A DNA stretch of 64,000 nucleotides, taken from positions 139,452 to 203,451 of the forward strand of contig NW_003546366.1 in the NCBI RefSeq assembly GCF_000090795.2. The letters run 5' to 3'. The stretch comes from Amphimedon queenslandica. Taxonomy: Eukaryota > Porifera > Demospongiae > Haplosclerida > Niphatidae. Positions within the stretch are counted from its first letter, which is position 1, and each line of letters starts with the position of its first letter. The notes beneath the pieces were generated by a model. That model did no database searches. It was not told where the DNA came from and was given only the letters and a program-made list of their open reading frames with translations. Of the stretch, positions 24,501 through 34,947 are shown piece after piece. Made by a program: the position numbers and the translations under genes.

Positions 24501-26623
24501 NNNNNNNNNNNNNNNNNNNNNNNNNNNNNNNNNNNNNNNNNNNNNNNNNNNNNNNNNNNNNNNNNNNNNNNNNNNNNNNNNNNNNNNNNNNNNNNNNNNN
24601 NNNNNNNNNNNNNNNNNNNNNNNNNNNNNNNNNNNNNNNNNNNNNNNNNNNNNNNNNNNNNNNNNNNNNNNNNNNNNNNNNNNNNNNNNNNNNNNNNNNN
24701 NNNNNNNNNNNNNNNNNNNNNNNNNNNNNNNNNNNNNNNNNNNNNNGGATTTGCTTGTAAAGTAACATTTATATTATAATATGTATGTATTATGTACGTC
24801 ATTTCATCTATTTTAGAGCAAATACAAGCCACACCTACATCACTAGCCCCGCCCACTACTGAAGCTCCACCCACCAGTACGTGTAGTGGCTATTTTGCTG
24901 GTGTCGGCGAGTTCAGTCATACAATTAAAAGTGGAGGGGGAGAAGGAGGGAAGAGGAAACAAGAAGGAACAACTGATGTGGAATGTACGTATTTGAGGTA
25001 TTGGAATAGAATGTGTAGTAAATAAAAATACCAATAACACATTGTTATAGTATGATAGGATATCCGTTGTTTACAAATGTCAGCATGCATTAGTATAATT
25101 ACCAAGAGTGCATAGTATCTAGGTATTGTGTATGATTTACTATTGATGTTTTCAATCATGTAGATTTAGTGTAATTCCAAAGTTTAAGTATCCTCCTGGA
25201 GCTTCACCCACAGAGATCAGTCACCATAGCTTAGATTTGTCATATACGCTCGAACAATTGATATTAGGATATAATGGTAATCTCTTCCCTTCCCCTCTCT
25301 CTCACATTCTCTAACTTCCTCTCCCTCTCTCTCCCTCTATCTCTCCTCCTTTTCTCTCACACATTTTTTTCTTTATAGGGAAGGCAGAGGAGCAGGAGGG
25401 TTATATATTAGGAGAACTACAGTTGTCATTTGTTTATTTCCTAGTTGGACAAGGTATGCTATGCATACAGAAACTCTTTGGAACTAATCCTAATAAAGTT
25501 AATCTTTTCATTTTATAAACATAAAGTTTATAATTATACTGTAGCTTCCATTTTGCATGGTAATCCACAGAAACCTTATCATTATATTACTCTTGTCATG
25601 CATTTCTAAGAAAGGAATGCGCTTGCTTTGTTCTCTTATCCATTTTGCAGTTCATAGTAATTCATAAAGTGGCTCACTTAATGTACACTTACCGTAATCA
25701 TCCATTCACATCATTGGTGACATAAGCTATAGTCCATTGTGCAGTGTGGCTATGAATTGTGATGACACCAATAGCTAATGTGATTAATGCTGTGCAGAAT
25801 TTATCCAGCTTCCATCAATTTGTATAATAGGCTGGTTACTACATGTCAAGTCTGGAACGTATTATCTAATTGGTCTGGTTATGCCAGCAGTTGCTTGCCA
25901 TTAGCTAGGGTTTTTTTTGTTTTGCTGTTGCCAAGCACCAAACGAGATGATTTATCGACAAGAGTTATATTTACCAAATTTGTCTGTGGAAAGTAAGCAA
26001 TAAATTTTGTATTGGCGATTTCGGCCCACGTGTCATTGAGCATACTCAGATTGAAGCAAAATGGTGGATTTTATATTGGCTATTCTGCCAATCATGAATA
26101 TTAATTTCTTGCCAATAAATCGTCTTGTTACTGGATTACTTACTACAGCACATACACTACAGCACATTGTTATACTCATCAACTGTTTTTGTTTGATAGT
26201 GTACGGTGGTTTTGAGCAGTGGAAGACGCTCGTTAGAGTTTTGTGTCTCTCAGACTCTGCCCTCTCGGCCCATCCACATCTCTTCATTAACTTCATGACT
26301 GTCCTTCATTTTCAGTTAAGAGAGGTACCGGAGCAATTTTTTGTTGACATAATCTCCAGTGACAACTTTCTGACAAGCACACTTCAGGTATATTTCCCAT
26401 TTCCTCTTTCATTGTGTCCCCTATTATATTCTCACCTTATACGTATGTCTATAAATGAGTATAGGTATTTTTTACAAACATCCAAGAAGGGGATTCCTTG
26501 AACTCTACCTTAAAGGAAAAAGCAGCTATGTTCAAGACTAGTTTGTCTAAGCGATTCCAGTTTGATTTTACTACAGAATTACAAGAAAACATGCCTATGA
26601 TTGTCAACGAACATGATACTTAA
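18556..26623 (+). CDS. AAR2: AAR2 splicing factor (U5 snRNP assembly)
   Basis: AAR2 is the chaperone that holds Prp8 in immature U5 snRNP. Exons: 18556-18722, 19284-19353, 19411-19495, 24064-24163, (one probably in or beside the gap), 24817-24997, 25164-25276, 25379-25453, 26200-26387, 26465-26623. The opening matches AAR2 closely: GTEIGIDYNSWNVGPKFKG and KMIPPGLH. So do CLGPYPYEHLKKW, LGELQLSFVYFL, FEQWKTLVRVLC and DNFLTSTLQVFF. Intron 1 appears to be GC-AG (AG then GCATGT), because only that join restores YYSSVSK as in other AAR2 proteins. The donor after exon 2 (GTCATC) is weak. The phases of the exon ending 24163 and the exon starting 24817 do not fit, implying a missing exon in the 24239-24746 gap. 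Intron 3 (about 4.6 kb) is full of repeats. Confidence 0.93.
18893..19105. mobile_element. Foldback element, TACCGTA-type ends (AAR2 intron 1)
   Basis: The left end is TACCGTACGCGT followed by AATTTTCGAGG. The right end is the imperfect mirror CCTCGAAAATTTGAACGTA then TACGGTA. It is about 213 bp, non-coding, and rich in the internal words CACGAAATTT and AAATTTCGT. Confidence 0.7.
19788..19966. mobile_element. Foldback element, first duplication copy
   Basis: The left end TACCATAGGGTGCC with GGGCTGTAAATTT is mirrored by AAATTTACAGCCC and a right end TCTTATGGTA. It is 179 bp and non-coding. Confidence 0.65.
20358..20720. mobile_element. Inverted-repeat element (TACCGTACTA ends), first copy
   Basis: The left end TACCGTACTACAGGTTATTA is mirrored by the right end TAATAACCTGTTAGTACTA then TGGTA. 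The element is 363 bp. Internal blocks include three repeats of CAGTAGGAGT. Confidence 0.65.
21485..21691. mobile_element. Foldback element, second duplication copy
   Basis: The left end TACCGTGGGGTGCC is mirrored by a right end GGTGTCCTACAGTA, with the GGGCTGTAAATTT inner arm conserved. This is the duplicate of the element at 19788. Confidence 0.65.
22090..22450. mobile_element. Inverted-repeat element (TACCGTACTA ends), second copy
   Basis: Starts TACCGTACTAACAGGTTATT and ends AATAACCCGTTAGTATGGTA. It is the duplicate of 20358-20720, with the CAGTAGGAGT internal repeats retained. Confidence 0.65.
22890..23665 (+). repeat. Tandem array of the dispersed ~190-bp unit
   Basis: About four head-to-tail units each carry CTATAGCCCATGG, AATTTTTATTACATTTTCTG, ATATTGATGTCCTTATGC and AGAAAGTTTGAG, then TCGAGCTCAAATT. 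Units are about 180-190 bp and diverged. Confidence 0.8.
24164..24746. other. (GGGA)n/(GA)n run into an assembly gap
   Basis: A purine microsatellite at 24164-24238 leads directly into 508 undetermined bases (24239-24746). The gap probably arose because the repeat could not be assembled. The AAR2 reading frame indicates that coding sequence is lost here. Confidence 0.9.
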
Positions 26624-27362
26624 AAATGAATTTGTCACTTTATCAACTACCAACTCATGCTTCCTTGTACATATTATGTATGTGTCTTTTTTCTGTTCAG
26701 AGTAATGATTAATTTTTTTTGGATTCTAATATTCCTCCTTTTTCAGTTCCAGTCAATATACTGTAGCTTGTTGGTCAGTATTGCTAGAGATATGCTGTTT
26801 GCATAACAGAAACCTTATTGTGATTGTTATTACTTACGTCACAATCATTACAGTGCACTTTGAAGTAAGCTGCCATCAATACGTACTGCATTATAATGGC
26901 ATTCTACTATGATGTCATGCCCCAATTGTTACTAGCAATTTTATTCAAATTCATCGCGCTTTGCCTCAAGCCGCAGACACTATGCAATTCAATAAGCATG
27001 TAAATTATATCAATCTTGTTATCACAGGAACATTATGAACAAGATAATAATGAATGGTGGAATACACATGCATAATACATAAATAGATCAGCTTAGCTTA
27101 CTATATAAACAAAGCTGGTGAGCCTATAAATCTACAGTCTAACCTGGTGGATGATAACATGCTCCTTGTGGTGTTCACTGAATTGAGCAGATGTGCATGT
27201 GTTTAATTTGTTTAGGATGCAGCAGCTGTCACTTCCACATCCTTTTGCATAGCCTGTTACAGTCTAAGGTTTCTGCACTAGCTTCATGCCTATATGGACC
27301 TACAAAATTAGAACCTGAACTATGATTCTGGGAATGAGTGCATGTAAGTCCCAGTCTCAGCC
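26624..27362. other. Intergenic region between AAR2 and the second helical secreted gene
   Basis: No gene or repeat was recognised in these 740 bases. The only frame of note (27229-27417, minus) lacks any protein-family resemblance. Confidence 0.5.
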
Positions 27363-27370
27363 TATAAAAG
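27363..27370 (+). promoter_or_regulatory. TATA box of the helical secreted gene at 27492
   Basis: TATAAAAG lies about 125 bp upstream of the ATG at 27492, the same octamer and spacing as the paralogue's box at 17357. A second TATAAAAA touches the ATG itself and is too close to act as its promoter. Confidence 0.6.
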
Positions 27371-27491
27371 CAAAGATTGCAGTCCTTCAAATGACATGCA
27401 TCCTCCAAGAGGTCCACTCACAGCTTGTACTAAATTAAAGAAATATTGCAAAAATCTCTATTCACTTCCAATCTGTCAACTCAGTATAAAA

Positions 27492-28374
27492 ATGGCTGCT
27501 ACTCTATTCTTTTTCCTCAGGGCTTCCACTCTCCTCCTATTCTTAAGTATCACCATTGGCAATAAGTGTGTGGTGACTGCAGCTCCTACTCAACAACAAA
27601 ACAAGCAACTCACAGAAGGAGTTTGTAGTATGAAATTCATTTTGGTAAGAACTTTTGATTCTGTGTGTGATAAAGCTAAAAACATCTATACCTTAAAAAT
27701 TGGACAGACTGCATTAGTATGAACTCTCTCTCTCTCTCTTATAGAAAAATAGATATTTACGTAGTCTGAAAGACGACAGCAATCTACTCACGATATTTCT
27801 TGAGATGCACAAGATGGCAAAAGGGATGCTAGAAGAAGACAAGAAGTTAGAGGAGCTTGAGATGAATGGTCAAAACAGCTCTGACATATTGGCCAGCAGA
27901 CTAATGATAGAACATGTCATGAAGGACTATTGCTATTGGGTAAGGATATAAAGCTAATTACTGCCAGAATAAGAAAGCCTATTTATGTCTCCTCTTTTTT
28001 TTTCTCTCCAGGTCAACAGTGCCTTGAATGAGGACATCAACTGCTCAAACCATGCGAGCGTTCTCTCTTTTGTTATACAAATATCCCTACTGGAGAAACT
28101 AGAAAACACTTGCAACATAATAAAAAATTACACACTTGGACGACAGGACGGACACGTTAGCATTAAACAGTGCGCTTGGATATTCTGTAACTTGAGTCCA
28201 AAATGTAACCCGCTCCAAACCAATCAGGAATTATTTGACTCACTCAAAAACTTTGCTCCACAGCCATGTCCATTCTATTGGGATTTTCATACCTGCTCAA
28301 CTTGTCCGACATACAGTCTCCTACCTTCAATAACACCTTCTTACTCTTCTCCTCCGGCTACCTCTTCTCATTAA
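27492..28374 (+). CDS. Secreted helical protein with CxWxxC motif, family unrecognised (paralogue of 17491)
   Basis: Three exons (27492-27644, 27745-27939, 28012-28374) give 236 residues with two phase-0 introns. Exon 1 is 153 nt, identical in length to the paralogue's, and exon 2 is 195 versus 198 nt. The signal peptide core is STLLLFLSITIG. Exon 2 ends YCYW and exon 3 has a Cys at its residue 11. The motif QCAWIFC follows, and another Cys lies exactly 26 residues after it, all matching the gene at 17491. The mature chain is helical-looking and has N-glycosylation sequons (NSS, NCS, NYT, NLS). The C-terminal tail is Ser/Pro/Thr-rich and absent from the paralogue. An in-frame ATG at 27396 would remove the signal peptide from the N-terminus, so 27492 was preferred. 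The function is unknown. Confidence 0.75.
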
Positions 28375-28505
28375 AAAGGAATCCTCAATCACGTATACTG
28401 GCATATAAGGACACATCATTGAAATGCTCTTATTTATTAATAATTCTGTTTTACTTCCTCCACACAAAGTCATGAAATAAAAATATACCACATATATATA
28501 TATAT

Positions 28506-28805
28506 ATGATAGAATCTCTTACAATTATGATATATATTGTGATTATTAATAGTTTTATCTCCTTTTCTCTTCACTATCTATTACACACTGATAATGTTGA
28601 ATTCGTCTGCCATACCTTATGCACAAATAAATACTTCACAACTCTCAGACTAAATTATACAATAACAGAGTCAGCTTTGGAGGCTTCCATCCAAATATAC
28701 CGAGAACAAACGTTAAACAAAAACAACATAAACGAAATTATAAAGATGCTACATCTAATATCAGGAGTGTGCAAACAAGAGCATCCCATCCACATACCAG
28801 TGTAA
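28506..28805 (+). CDS. Possible small secreted-type ORF, unrecognised
   Basis: A 99-codon uninterrupted frame begins 131 bp after the previous gene. It has a hydrophobic N-terminus (IMIYIVIINSFISFSLHYLL) followed by a helical-looking, Cys-containing stretch (VCHTLC, SGVC). It could be a diverged or broken relative of the adjacent helical secreted genes, but no shared motif proves it. It may equally be chance in AT-rich DNA. Confidence 0.25.
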   Translation: MIESLTIMIYIVIINSFISFSLHYLLHTDNVEFVCHTLCTNKYFTTLRLNYTITESALEASIQIYREQTLNKNNINEIIKMLHLISGVCKQEHPIHIPV

Positions 28806-29237
28806 TGAAGTCTAAGGGATATGACACGACCCAAATTATCAGGAACAGATATCTCAAGACTTATATAGTAGATAATTACATAAGAACTGATAAGATTCAT
28901 TTGTGACAAAGAATTCCAAATGTGATATAAAGGATACTTGTTATGAATCAAGCATATTTCTTCTATTGTCAATTTGTCAGGTTACAATAATTTCAAAAAA
29001 AGAGAGAAAAAGGAAAATATCAAAAAAAGAGACAGACAAATAATAATTATAGACAATATAGCTACAATATGCATAATAAATTAATAACAATTATATTAAT
29101 AAATAATCATTATATATCACTATTATTATTATTATTAGAAAAAACAGATTCTTCCTCTTTTAAAGATCAGTCAAAAATTAAAAAGACTTCAAAAACCAGT
29201 CTCAAAATTTAAATAATAATAACAAATAATAACAACA

Positions 29238-29292
<55 letters not shown>

Positions 29293-30724
29293 TTTAGTAT
29301 TAGAATACTATAATAGGTATTATCAATTAAGATCTTTTTGAATCCTACAAGAGAGAAAAAGAGAGGGACAGAGAGAGAGACAGAGAGAGAGGGAGAAAGA
29401 GAGATACATAAAATACTACTATAACAACATACATTAAAGGGTGAATACTAAATGGACTATCAATAACACGGTTGAGTGCCATTACTACAAACATGAATAG
29501 TGCCATATGGCATGTGGCTATACTTATGATAATTACTATCTACATAATCCTGGAAGGAAGAAACAATAGACACAACACGTACACACATGAGAAGTCATGC
29601 AAGCTATTGTCTAATTGGCATCAAAAGGAGGAAGGAAATAAAGTAAGAGATCATGTGAGTATAGTTTAAAGTAGGAGGAAAATGGAGGAGTGCAGGAATA
29701 ACAAATTACTATTGCTATATATGTCGATTGTCAGTGCTAATGTTTGTTACAAGTAGTTCCTAACTTCCTACTAGTATACAGATGCATAGTGGCTGCTTGT
29801 CCCAACACTTTGGAATCAATCCTTCCCTACTTCCCTACATGCAAATGAGAAGAATGTTCTTAGAGGTTTCCCCTTGCAAGGCTGTTTACTGATATTTTAA
29901 CTTCTGTGTATGAAATTGTATCAATAATAATGAAAAGTTCAAAGGAAAAACAACACAATAGGAAAATAAAGGGGACATAACCGCTTTGCTAAGGGCACCA
30001 TTGGGCCCACACTACCTGTCCTTAACACAGAATGGTTCTCATTCAGAAGTATTTTAATGGCTTTTACAAATCGGGACATTACAAAATTGTCCTCATTATA
30101 AAGGTGTCCTTCTTAATTCTTATAGAAACATCTTCATCACTCTGTCCAGCTCTTAAAAATGAGTTATATGCTCAGAATTGGCTGGTCATCAATATACACA
30201 TTCCCTTAGCAGAATGTTCTTAATGTAATGAAGCAGACATGCAGATGTTAGTCAGGCAAGTACAAATCGCTTAAATATGACACATTTAACAAGTTTATGC
30301 TAATAATAATGCAATAATAATGATTGGCATTTCTAAGTCTTTATCCTTTCTAGTGCCATGATCTCTTCCCTTCTAAATTAGGAAGTGTGCAGGTAGCAGC
30401 ATATAACATATGTCAATACAATTGATCAATCAGGATTCTCAAATATTGCATCATCATCACCATTATGATGTGGAAGACAACAATGGGGCTTAGAGATTGT
30501 ACATATATGTACATTGTAGTTATTGTGACTGCAATAAAAGAGCTACATGTATACATGATATAATATTGTACATATATGTAGATATTGTCATCGCACTACA
30601 AGAGCTTTACATAATACGCGTGCATTGAATATACAAATTATATCCACTAGACTTGTTGATCAAAGCTGGTTTCCCATAAAGCATGCTAAAGTGAGCTGAC
30701 AAGTACTACTATACAAGTACATGG
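28806..30724. other. AT-rich intergenic region
   Basis: Contains an (AAT)n microsatellite at about 29220-29291 and a purine-rich GAGA stretch at 29349-29402. No gene was recognised; the short frames at 29472 and 30032 show no coding character beyond length. Confidence 0.55.
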
Positions 30725-31020
30725 AATTTGGAGCAACTTTAGAAATTCATAAAAAATTCAAATTTAATTGGAATCAACTCAAAGTTGATACACAACATAA
30801 GGACATGTACTGTACATGTATCAGAAAAAAATTATAAAAGTGGAGAATTCTCTCGTAGCCATTTTTGATGAAATTTGGCCGATGACCAAAGGCTATAGAT
30901 AGCCTTGGGTCGTTGGCCCAATTTTGGAGCAACTTTAAAAATTCATACAAAATCCAAATTCGATTGAAATCAGACATGTACATATGTATGTGTATCAGAA
31001 AATAATATAAAAATGGCAAA
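30725..31020 (-). repeat. Diverged copies of the dispersed repeat (inverted)
   Basis: The blocks AAATTCATA, TTGGAATCAACTCAAAGTT, CACAACATAAGGACATGTA, ATTATAAAAGTGGAGAATTC and ATTTGGCC occur twice in succession. They are the reverse-strand counterpart of the family represented at 22890-23665. Confidence 0.6.
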
Positions 31021-31058
31021 TTCTCTCATTGTGATTTTTGTCAAAATACCTTGCACTA

Positions 31059-31255
31059 TACAGTATAGCGGGAATTTTTCATGGCCCAAAATTTTCATGG
31101 ATTTCACATTTTTTCAAAATAAAATCCATGAAAATCAATTTAATATGGTTCAATATGGCCAAAAAGTAGAAAACCACGAAAATTAAAGCCACGAAATTGA
31201 TTTTTAGACGGATCTGCAAAAATTTTGGGCCACAACAATTTCTCGCTATACAGTA
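31059..31255. mobile_element. Foldback element (TACAGTATAGCGGG ends)
   Basis: The left end TACAGTATAGCGGGAATTTT then CATGGCCCAAAATTTT is mirrored by AAAATTTTGGGCCACAACAA and TCTCGCTATACAGTA. It is 197 bp and non-coding. Confidence 0.75.
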
Positions 31256-31689
31256 GTACAGGGTCTTTGGGCCAGTTTTTGAGCAACATGACAATCCACT
31301 GACAAGAAGCAGCGTGCTGAGCAATTAGAAAAACCCTGTTCTAAAAAAATTCAGGGCCCATTAAAAAACATTGGCCATACGTGCAGTCTTTTTTATGAAA
31401 AATTACTATTAAAAAAACATCACAAGTCCGGAAATTTTTTTGCAACCAGTTTGAACTTTCTACATACTGTAGCAAAAGGGTGTCAATTGCATCAGGAAAT
31501 CCAATTAATAAAAACAAGTGATAACCATGAACTATACATGTAGTTCATGCTAACATGATTAAAACCAATTACAGCACTGGCGAATCCAGAAAAATGAAAA
31601 GGAAGTTCCATTTTACTTCAGTGGGTGTGGCTCATTAATTTTAATTAATAGTTGGGTGTGGATCTTAAATTTTAAGTGCTGCAAAGAAA

Positions 31690-32786
31690 GTGCTGTGAAG
31701 AAACTGCAAAGATGATCTAGGGGGTTCCATCACTTCCATGGAACCCATAGATCCCCCTAGATCCGTCATTACACAGTATACATAAAATCATTACACTACA
31801 CCACAAGAGTATTAATAAAATGGAGAAAAAATGCTGCAAAGAAACTGCAAAAAGACAACTTCCTATGCCAAAGGGGGGCTCCATGGAACCCATGGGTCCC
31901 CCTAAATCAGCCACTGCACAGTACACATGAAATCATTACACTACACCACAAGAGTACTAATAAAATGGAGGAAAAATACTGCAAAAAGACAGCTTCTTAT
32001 GCCAAAGGGGGCTCCATGGAACCCATGGGTCCCCCTAAATCAGCCACTGCACAGTACACATGAAATCATTACACTACACCACAAGAGTATTAATAAAATG
32101 GAGAAAAAATGCTGCAAAGAAACTGCAAAAAGACAACTTCCTATGCCAAAGGGGGCTCCATGGAACCCATGGGTCCCCCTAAATCAGCCACTGCACAGTA
32201 CACATGAAATCATTACACTACACCACAAGAGTATTAATAAAATGGAGGAAAAATCCTGCAAAGACACTGCAAAAAGACAACTTCCTTGCCAAAGGGGGGC
32301 TCCATGGAACCCATGGGTCCCCCTAAATCAGCCACTGCACAGTACACATGAAATCATTACACTACACCACAAGAGTATTAATAAAATGGAGGAAAAATCC
32401 TGCAAAGACACTGCAAAAAGACAACTTCCTATGCCAAAGGGGAGCTCCATGGAACCCATGGGTCCCCCTAAATCAGCCACTGCACAGTACACATGAAATC
32501 ATTACACTACACCACAAGAGTACTAATAAAATGGAGGAAAATACTGTAAAAAGACAGCTTCTTATGCCAAAGGGGAGCTCCATGGAACCCATGGGTCCCC
32601 CTAAATCAGCCACTGCACAGTACACATGAAATCATTACACTACACCACAAGAGTACTAATAAAATGGAGGAAAAATACTGCAAAAAGACAGCTTCTTATG
32701 CCAAAGGGGAGCTCCATGGAACCCAGGGTCCCCCTAAATCAGCCACTGCACAGTACACATGAAATCATTACACTACACCACAAGAG
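31690..32786 (+). repeat. Tandem array, eight units of 133/145 bp
   Basis: The anchor CCATGGAACCC recurs at 31736, 31881, 32014, 32158, 32302, 32447, 32580 and 32714, giving spacings of 145, 133, 144, 144, 145, 133 and 134. The two length classes differ by an 11-bp block within the CTGCAAAGAAACTGCAAAAA region. Each unit carries CCCCTAAATCAGCCACTGCA and CATTACACTACACCACAAGA. Long stop-free frames over the array (for example 31927-32496) are a by-product of repetition. Confidence 0.92.
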
Positions 32787-32847
32787 CATATTACACAATA
32801 TTAATGTCAATCAGAAACTCTAGCAAAAGTACATGTACATTGCATAA

Positions 32848-33072
32848 TTAAATAATGATCATCAAACCAAAATATCATCAAAAGCAAATGACATCACACA
32901 GAGACTTGCAGAGTCATCCCAGCAATTAGTGGTACGATTAGAAGAGAAGAAGATTAACAAAAGACAGCTGGTAGAGGACATGCACATAAAAGGACATGAC
33001 ACTATCAGAAGATACAGTAACACACCTGACCTACACTTCCTCATATCACGTTACAATTATTACTCAGGGTAA
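32848..33072 (+). pseudogene. Orphan exon-like open frame, unrecognised
   Basis: Seventy-four sense codons without a stop read as a credible charged helical protein, for example RLAESSQQLVVRLEEKKINK followed by RQLVEDMHIKGHDTIRRYS, and end FLISRYNYYSG then TAA. There is no ATG with a credible leader and no partner exon on the plus strand, and the next gene lies on the other strand. A donor-like GGGTAAAAG overlaps the end. It could be a stray exon of a fragmented or transposed gene, or part of a gene not yet modelled. The family is not recognised. Confidence 0.35.
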
Positions 33073-33082
33073 AAGTAACAAT

Positions 33083-33230
33083 ACACCGTTACAGTTCCAT
33101 ATGTCCATGGTCAGAATTTCTTTAATTTGACTGGGATTTTCAAAAATGGGATAGGATAATCGTGACTAAAATTTTTCTGAATTTTCCATAAAAAAATCTG
33201 ATCCACAAAAATTTGGAACTACACGGTACA
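33083..33230. mobile_element. Short foldback element (ACCGT ends)
   Basis: The left side ACACCGTTACAGTTCCA is mirrored by TGGAACTACACGGTAC on the right, about 148 bp. It belongs in form to the same class as the other ACCGT-ended foldbacks. Confidence 0.55.
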
Positions 33231-33284
33231 CATACAATAAAATAATAATTTTTGTATTTCTTATCCCTAACCTATGTTTCGCAT

Positions 33285-33300
33285 TCATAATAATAATAAT

Positions 33301-33331
<31 letters not shown>

Positions 33332-34914
33332 CCTTTTTATTATTAGAAGCAGTAGAGGTAGAGGTTGACGCTGGGGCAGAGGGTGGAGTGTCATCTTCCT
33401 CTTGTCTCTTCTCATAATGCTCAAAATCGTCAAATATTGAAGTCGTGTGCTGATAGGAATGAATGATCTTGATGACCAACTTCCCTTTGTCCACGGGCAC
33501 TTCCTGAGTGTCTCTAGAATTAGTGACGGGCTTATTCTCATTGTTCTCAAGCCTAATGTGTCTCAGTTGGTTGTTGGGGACGTCCTTTACATAAATCCAT
33601 CGAATGTCAAACCGTCCCTTCCACTTGTCCTGTGTCCATATCCCTGTATCGGTGCTTAGTTCAACCTCTGACATCATCTGGGCCACGCCACAAAAATGGC
33701 CACTCCCGTTGACGCTAAAGAGAAGGTAGACCCCGCCTCCTTTTGATTTCTGTTCTTTAAAGGCTGTGTCCAGTCTCCTGTTCCCGTGGTCCGTGCTGCA
33801 CCAAACGTTGTACTTAATCGAGCGATGAACATCGTCCTCAGCATAACTCTTAATCACAAAAAACCTTGCATTGTTCATGTTGATTGTCAGCTCCGATGGA
33901 TTGTAGTTATTCTCAAGCTTTAGTTTACTGACAACGTCCAATTTATTACCAGAGCCTCCGCCCGATTTAATCCCGGGCTTCTTCTGACCACGCCCTCCAT
34001 TAGCCATAACTGGATTAGTACGTGCTTGTGGCTTCTTTGAGCTTTCAAAAGTCTCATTTGTCTTAGGCGGAGGCGGTTTTGGTTTCGCCGGTTGACTGGC
34101 GATTGCCGCCCAGGACTTTGGTTTTTCGGGCTGAGCGGGTGGGGCTACCGGTGCTGGTGGCATGACAACAGAGAGGACGCTATCGTTAACAATGGGCTGG
34201 CCGGCTAGTATGGTGGGGCCGGCAGGGACTATATTAACAGATCCGTTTAGTGTCATTCCTCCAAAAGACTGTCCAATGGCCCCCACAGAAGGATCAATGG
34301 GGGGCCCTCCAATAACAGATCCATCAACAGCAAGGGGGGATGTACCAGCCGGGGGTCCAGCAGCTACTGGAATTTGACTCTGATCCAGACCCATCAACCA
34401 AGAATTCCCCATCAAGAGGGGGTCCTGATTCCATACTCCTATATCGGCGGCACCTGGAAAAAAGAACTGGCTCTGAAGAGCCTGAGGTCCAGTAGCGAGT
34501 AGACTTGATGCTGGGGTCCCACCTGGAGCAGTGTAGCTAAACCCGCCCAGGAGTGGATCATATGTAGGAGTCCATGAGCCATCACCTGAGCTAAAGGGAT
34601 TGTACGTTGGTACTGCGGCCATGCCTCCAATGCCTCCCAATGGATCGGAATTAGTGTAAGTTAGTGGTAGACTGGAATTTGATAAAGCCGATGTCATGAT
34701 TAGAGGTTGCTGCTCAGTTAATAGTTGTTGTTGCTGGTCTGCTTGTAACTGATAGAGAGAGAGGGGGAGGGAGGAAATTTGACATGTTTGATTAGTGTTT
34801 TATAACTTACAGGGACTGCTACATCATTGTTTGCTGATACTGGAGCATTCTCTGCACCTTTAATATAAAAAGTAATGACACACACACACACATCACCTCT
34901 CTCCCTCTCCCTCC

Positions 34915-34947
<33 letters not shown>

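Noticed and set aside
24137-24874. Long frames of about 200-245 codons on both strands
   Set aside because: They consist of the N gap plus (GA)n/(GGGA)n repeats and have no coding value beyond the AAR2 exons.
29472-29669. 65-codon plus-strand frame with a hydrophobic segment
   Set aside because: No homologous look, no leader logic, AT-rich surroundings; expected by chance.
31927-32496. 189-codon repetitive frame that could be read as a repeat protein
   Set aside because: It is produced by the 133/145-bp tandem array; two frames are open for the same reason, units differ by non-triplet lengths, and there is no leader or promoter.
31690-32786. CRISPR-like array
   Set aside because: Head-to-tail repeats without spacers in a eukaryotic intergenic region; a minisatellite explains it.
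32862-33044. 60-codon minus-strand frame
   Set aside because: It overlaps the plus-strand orphan frame, whose composition is far more protein-like.
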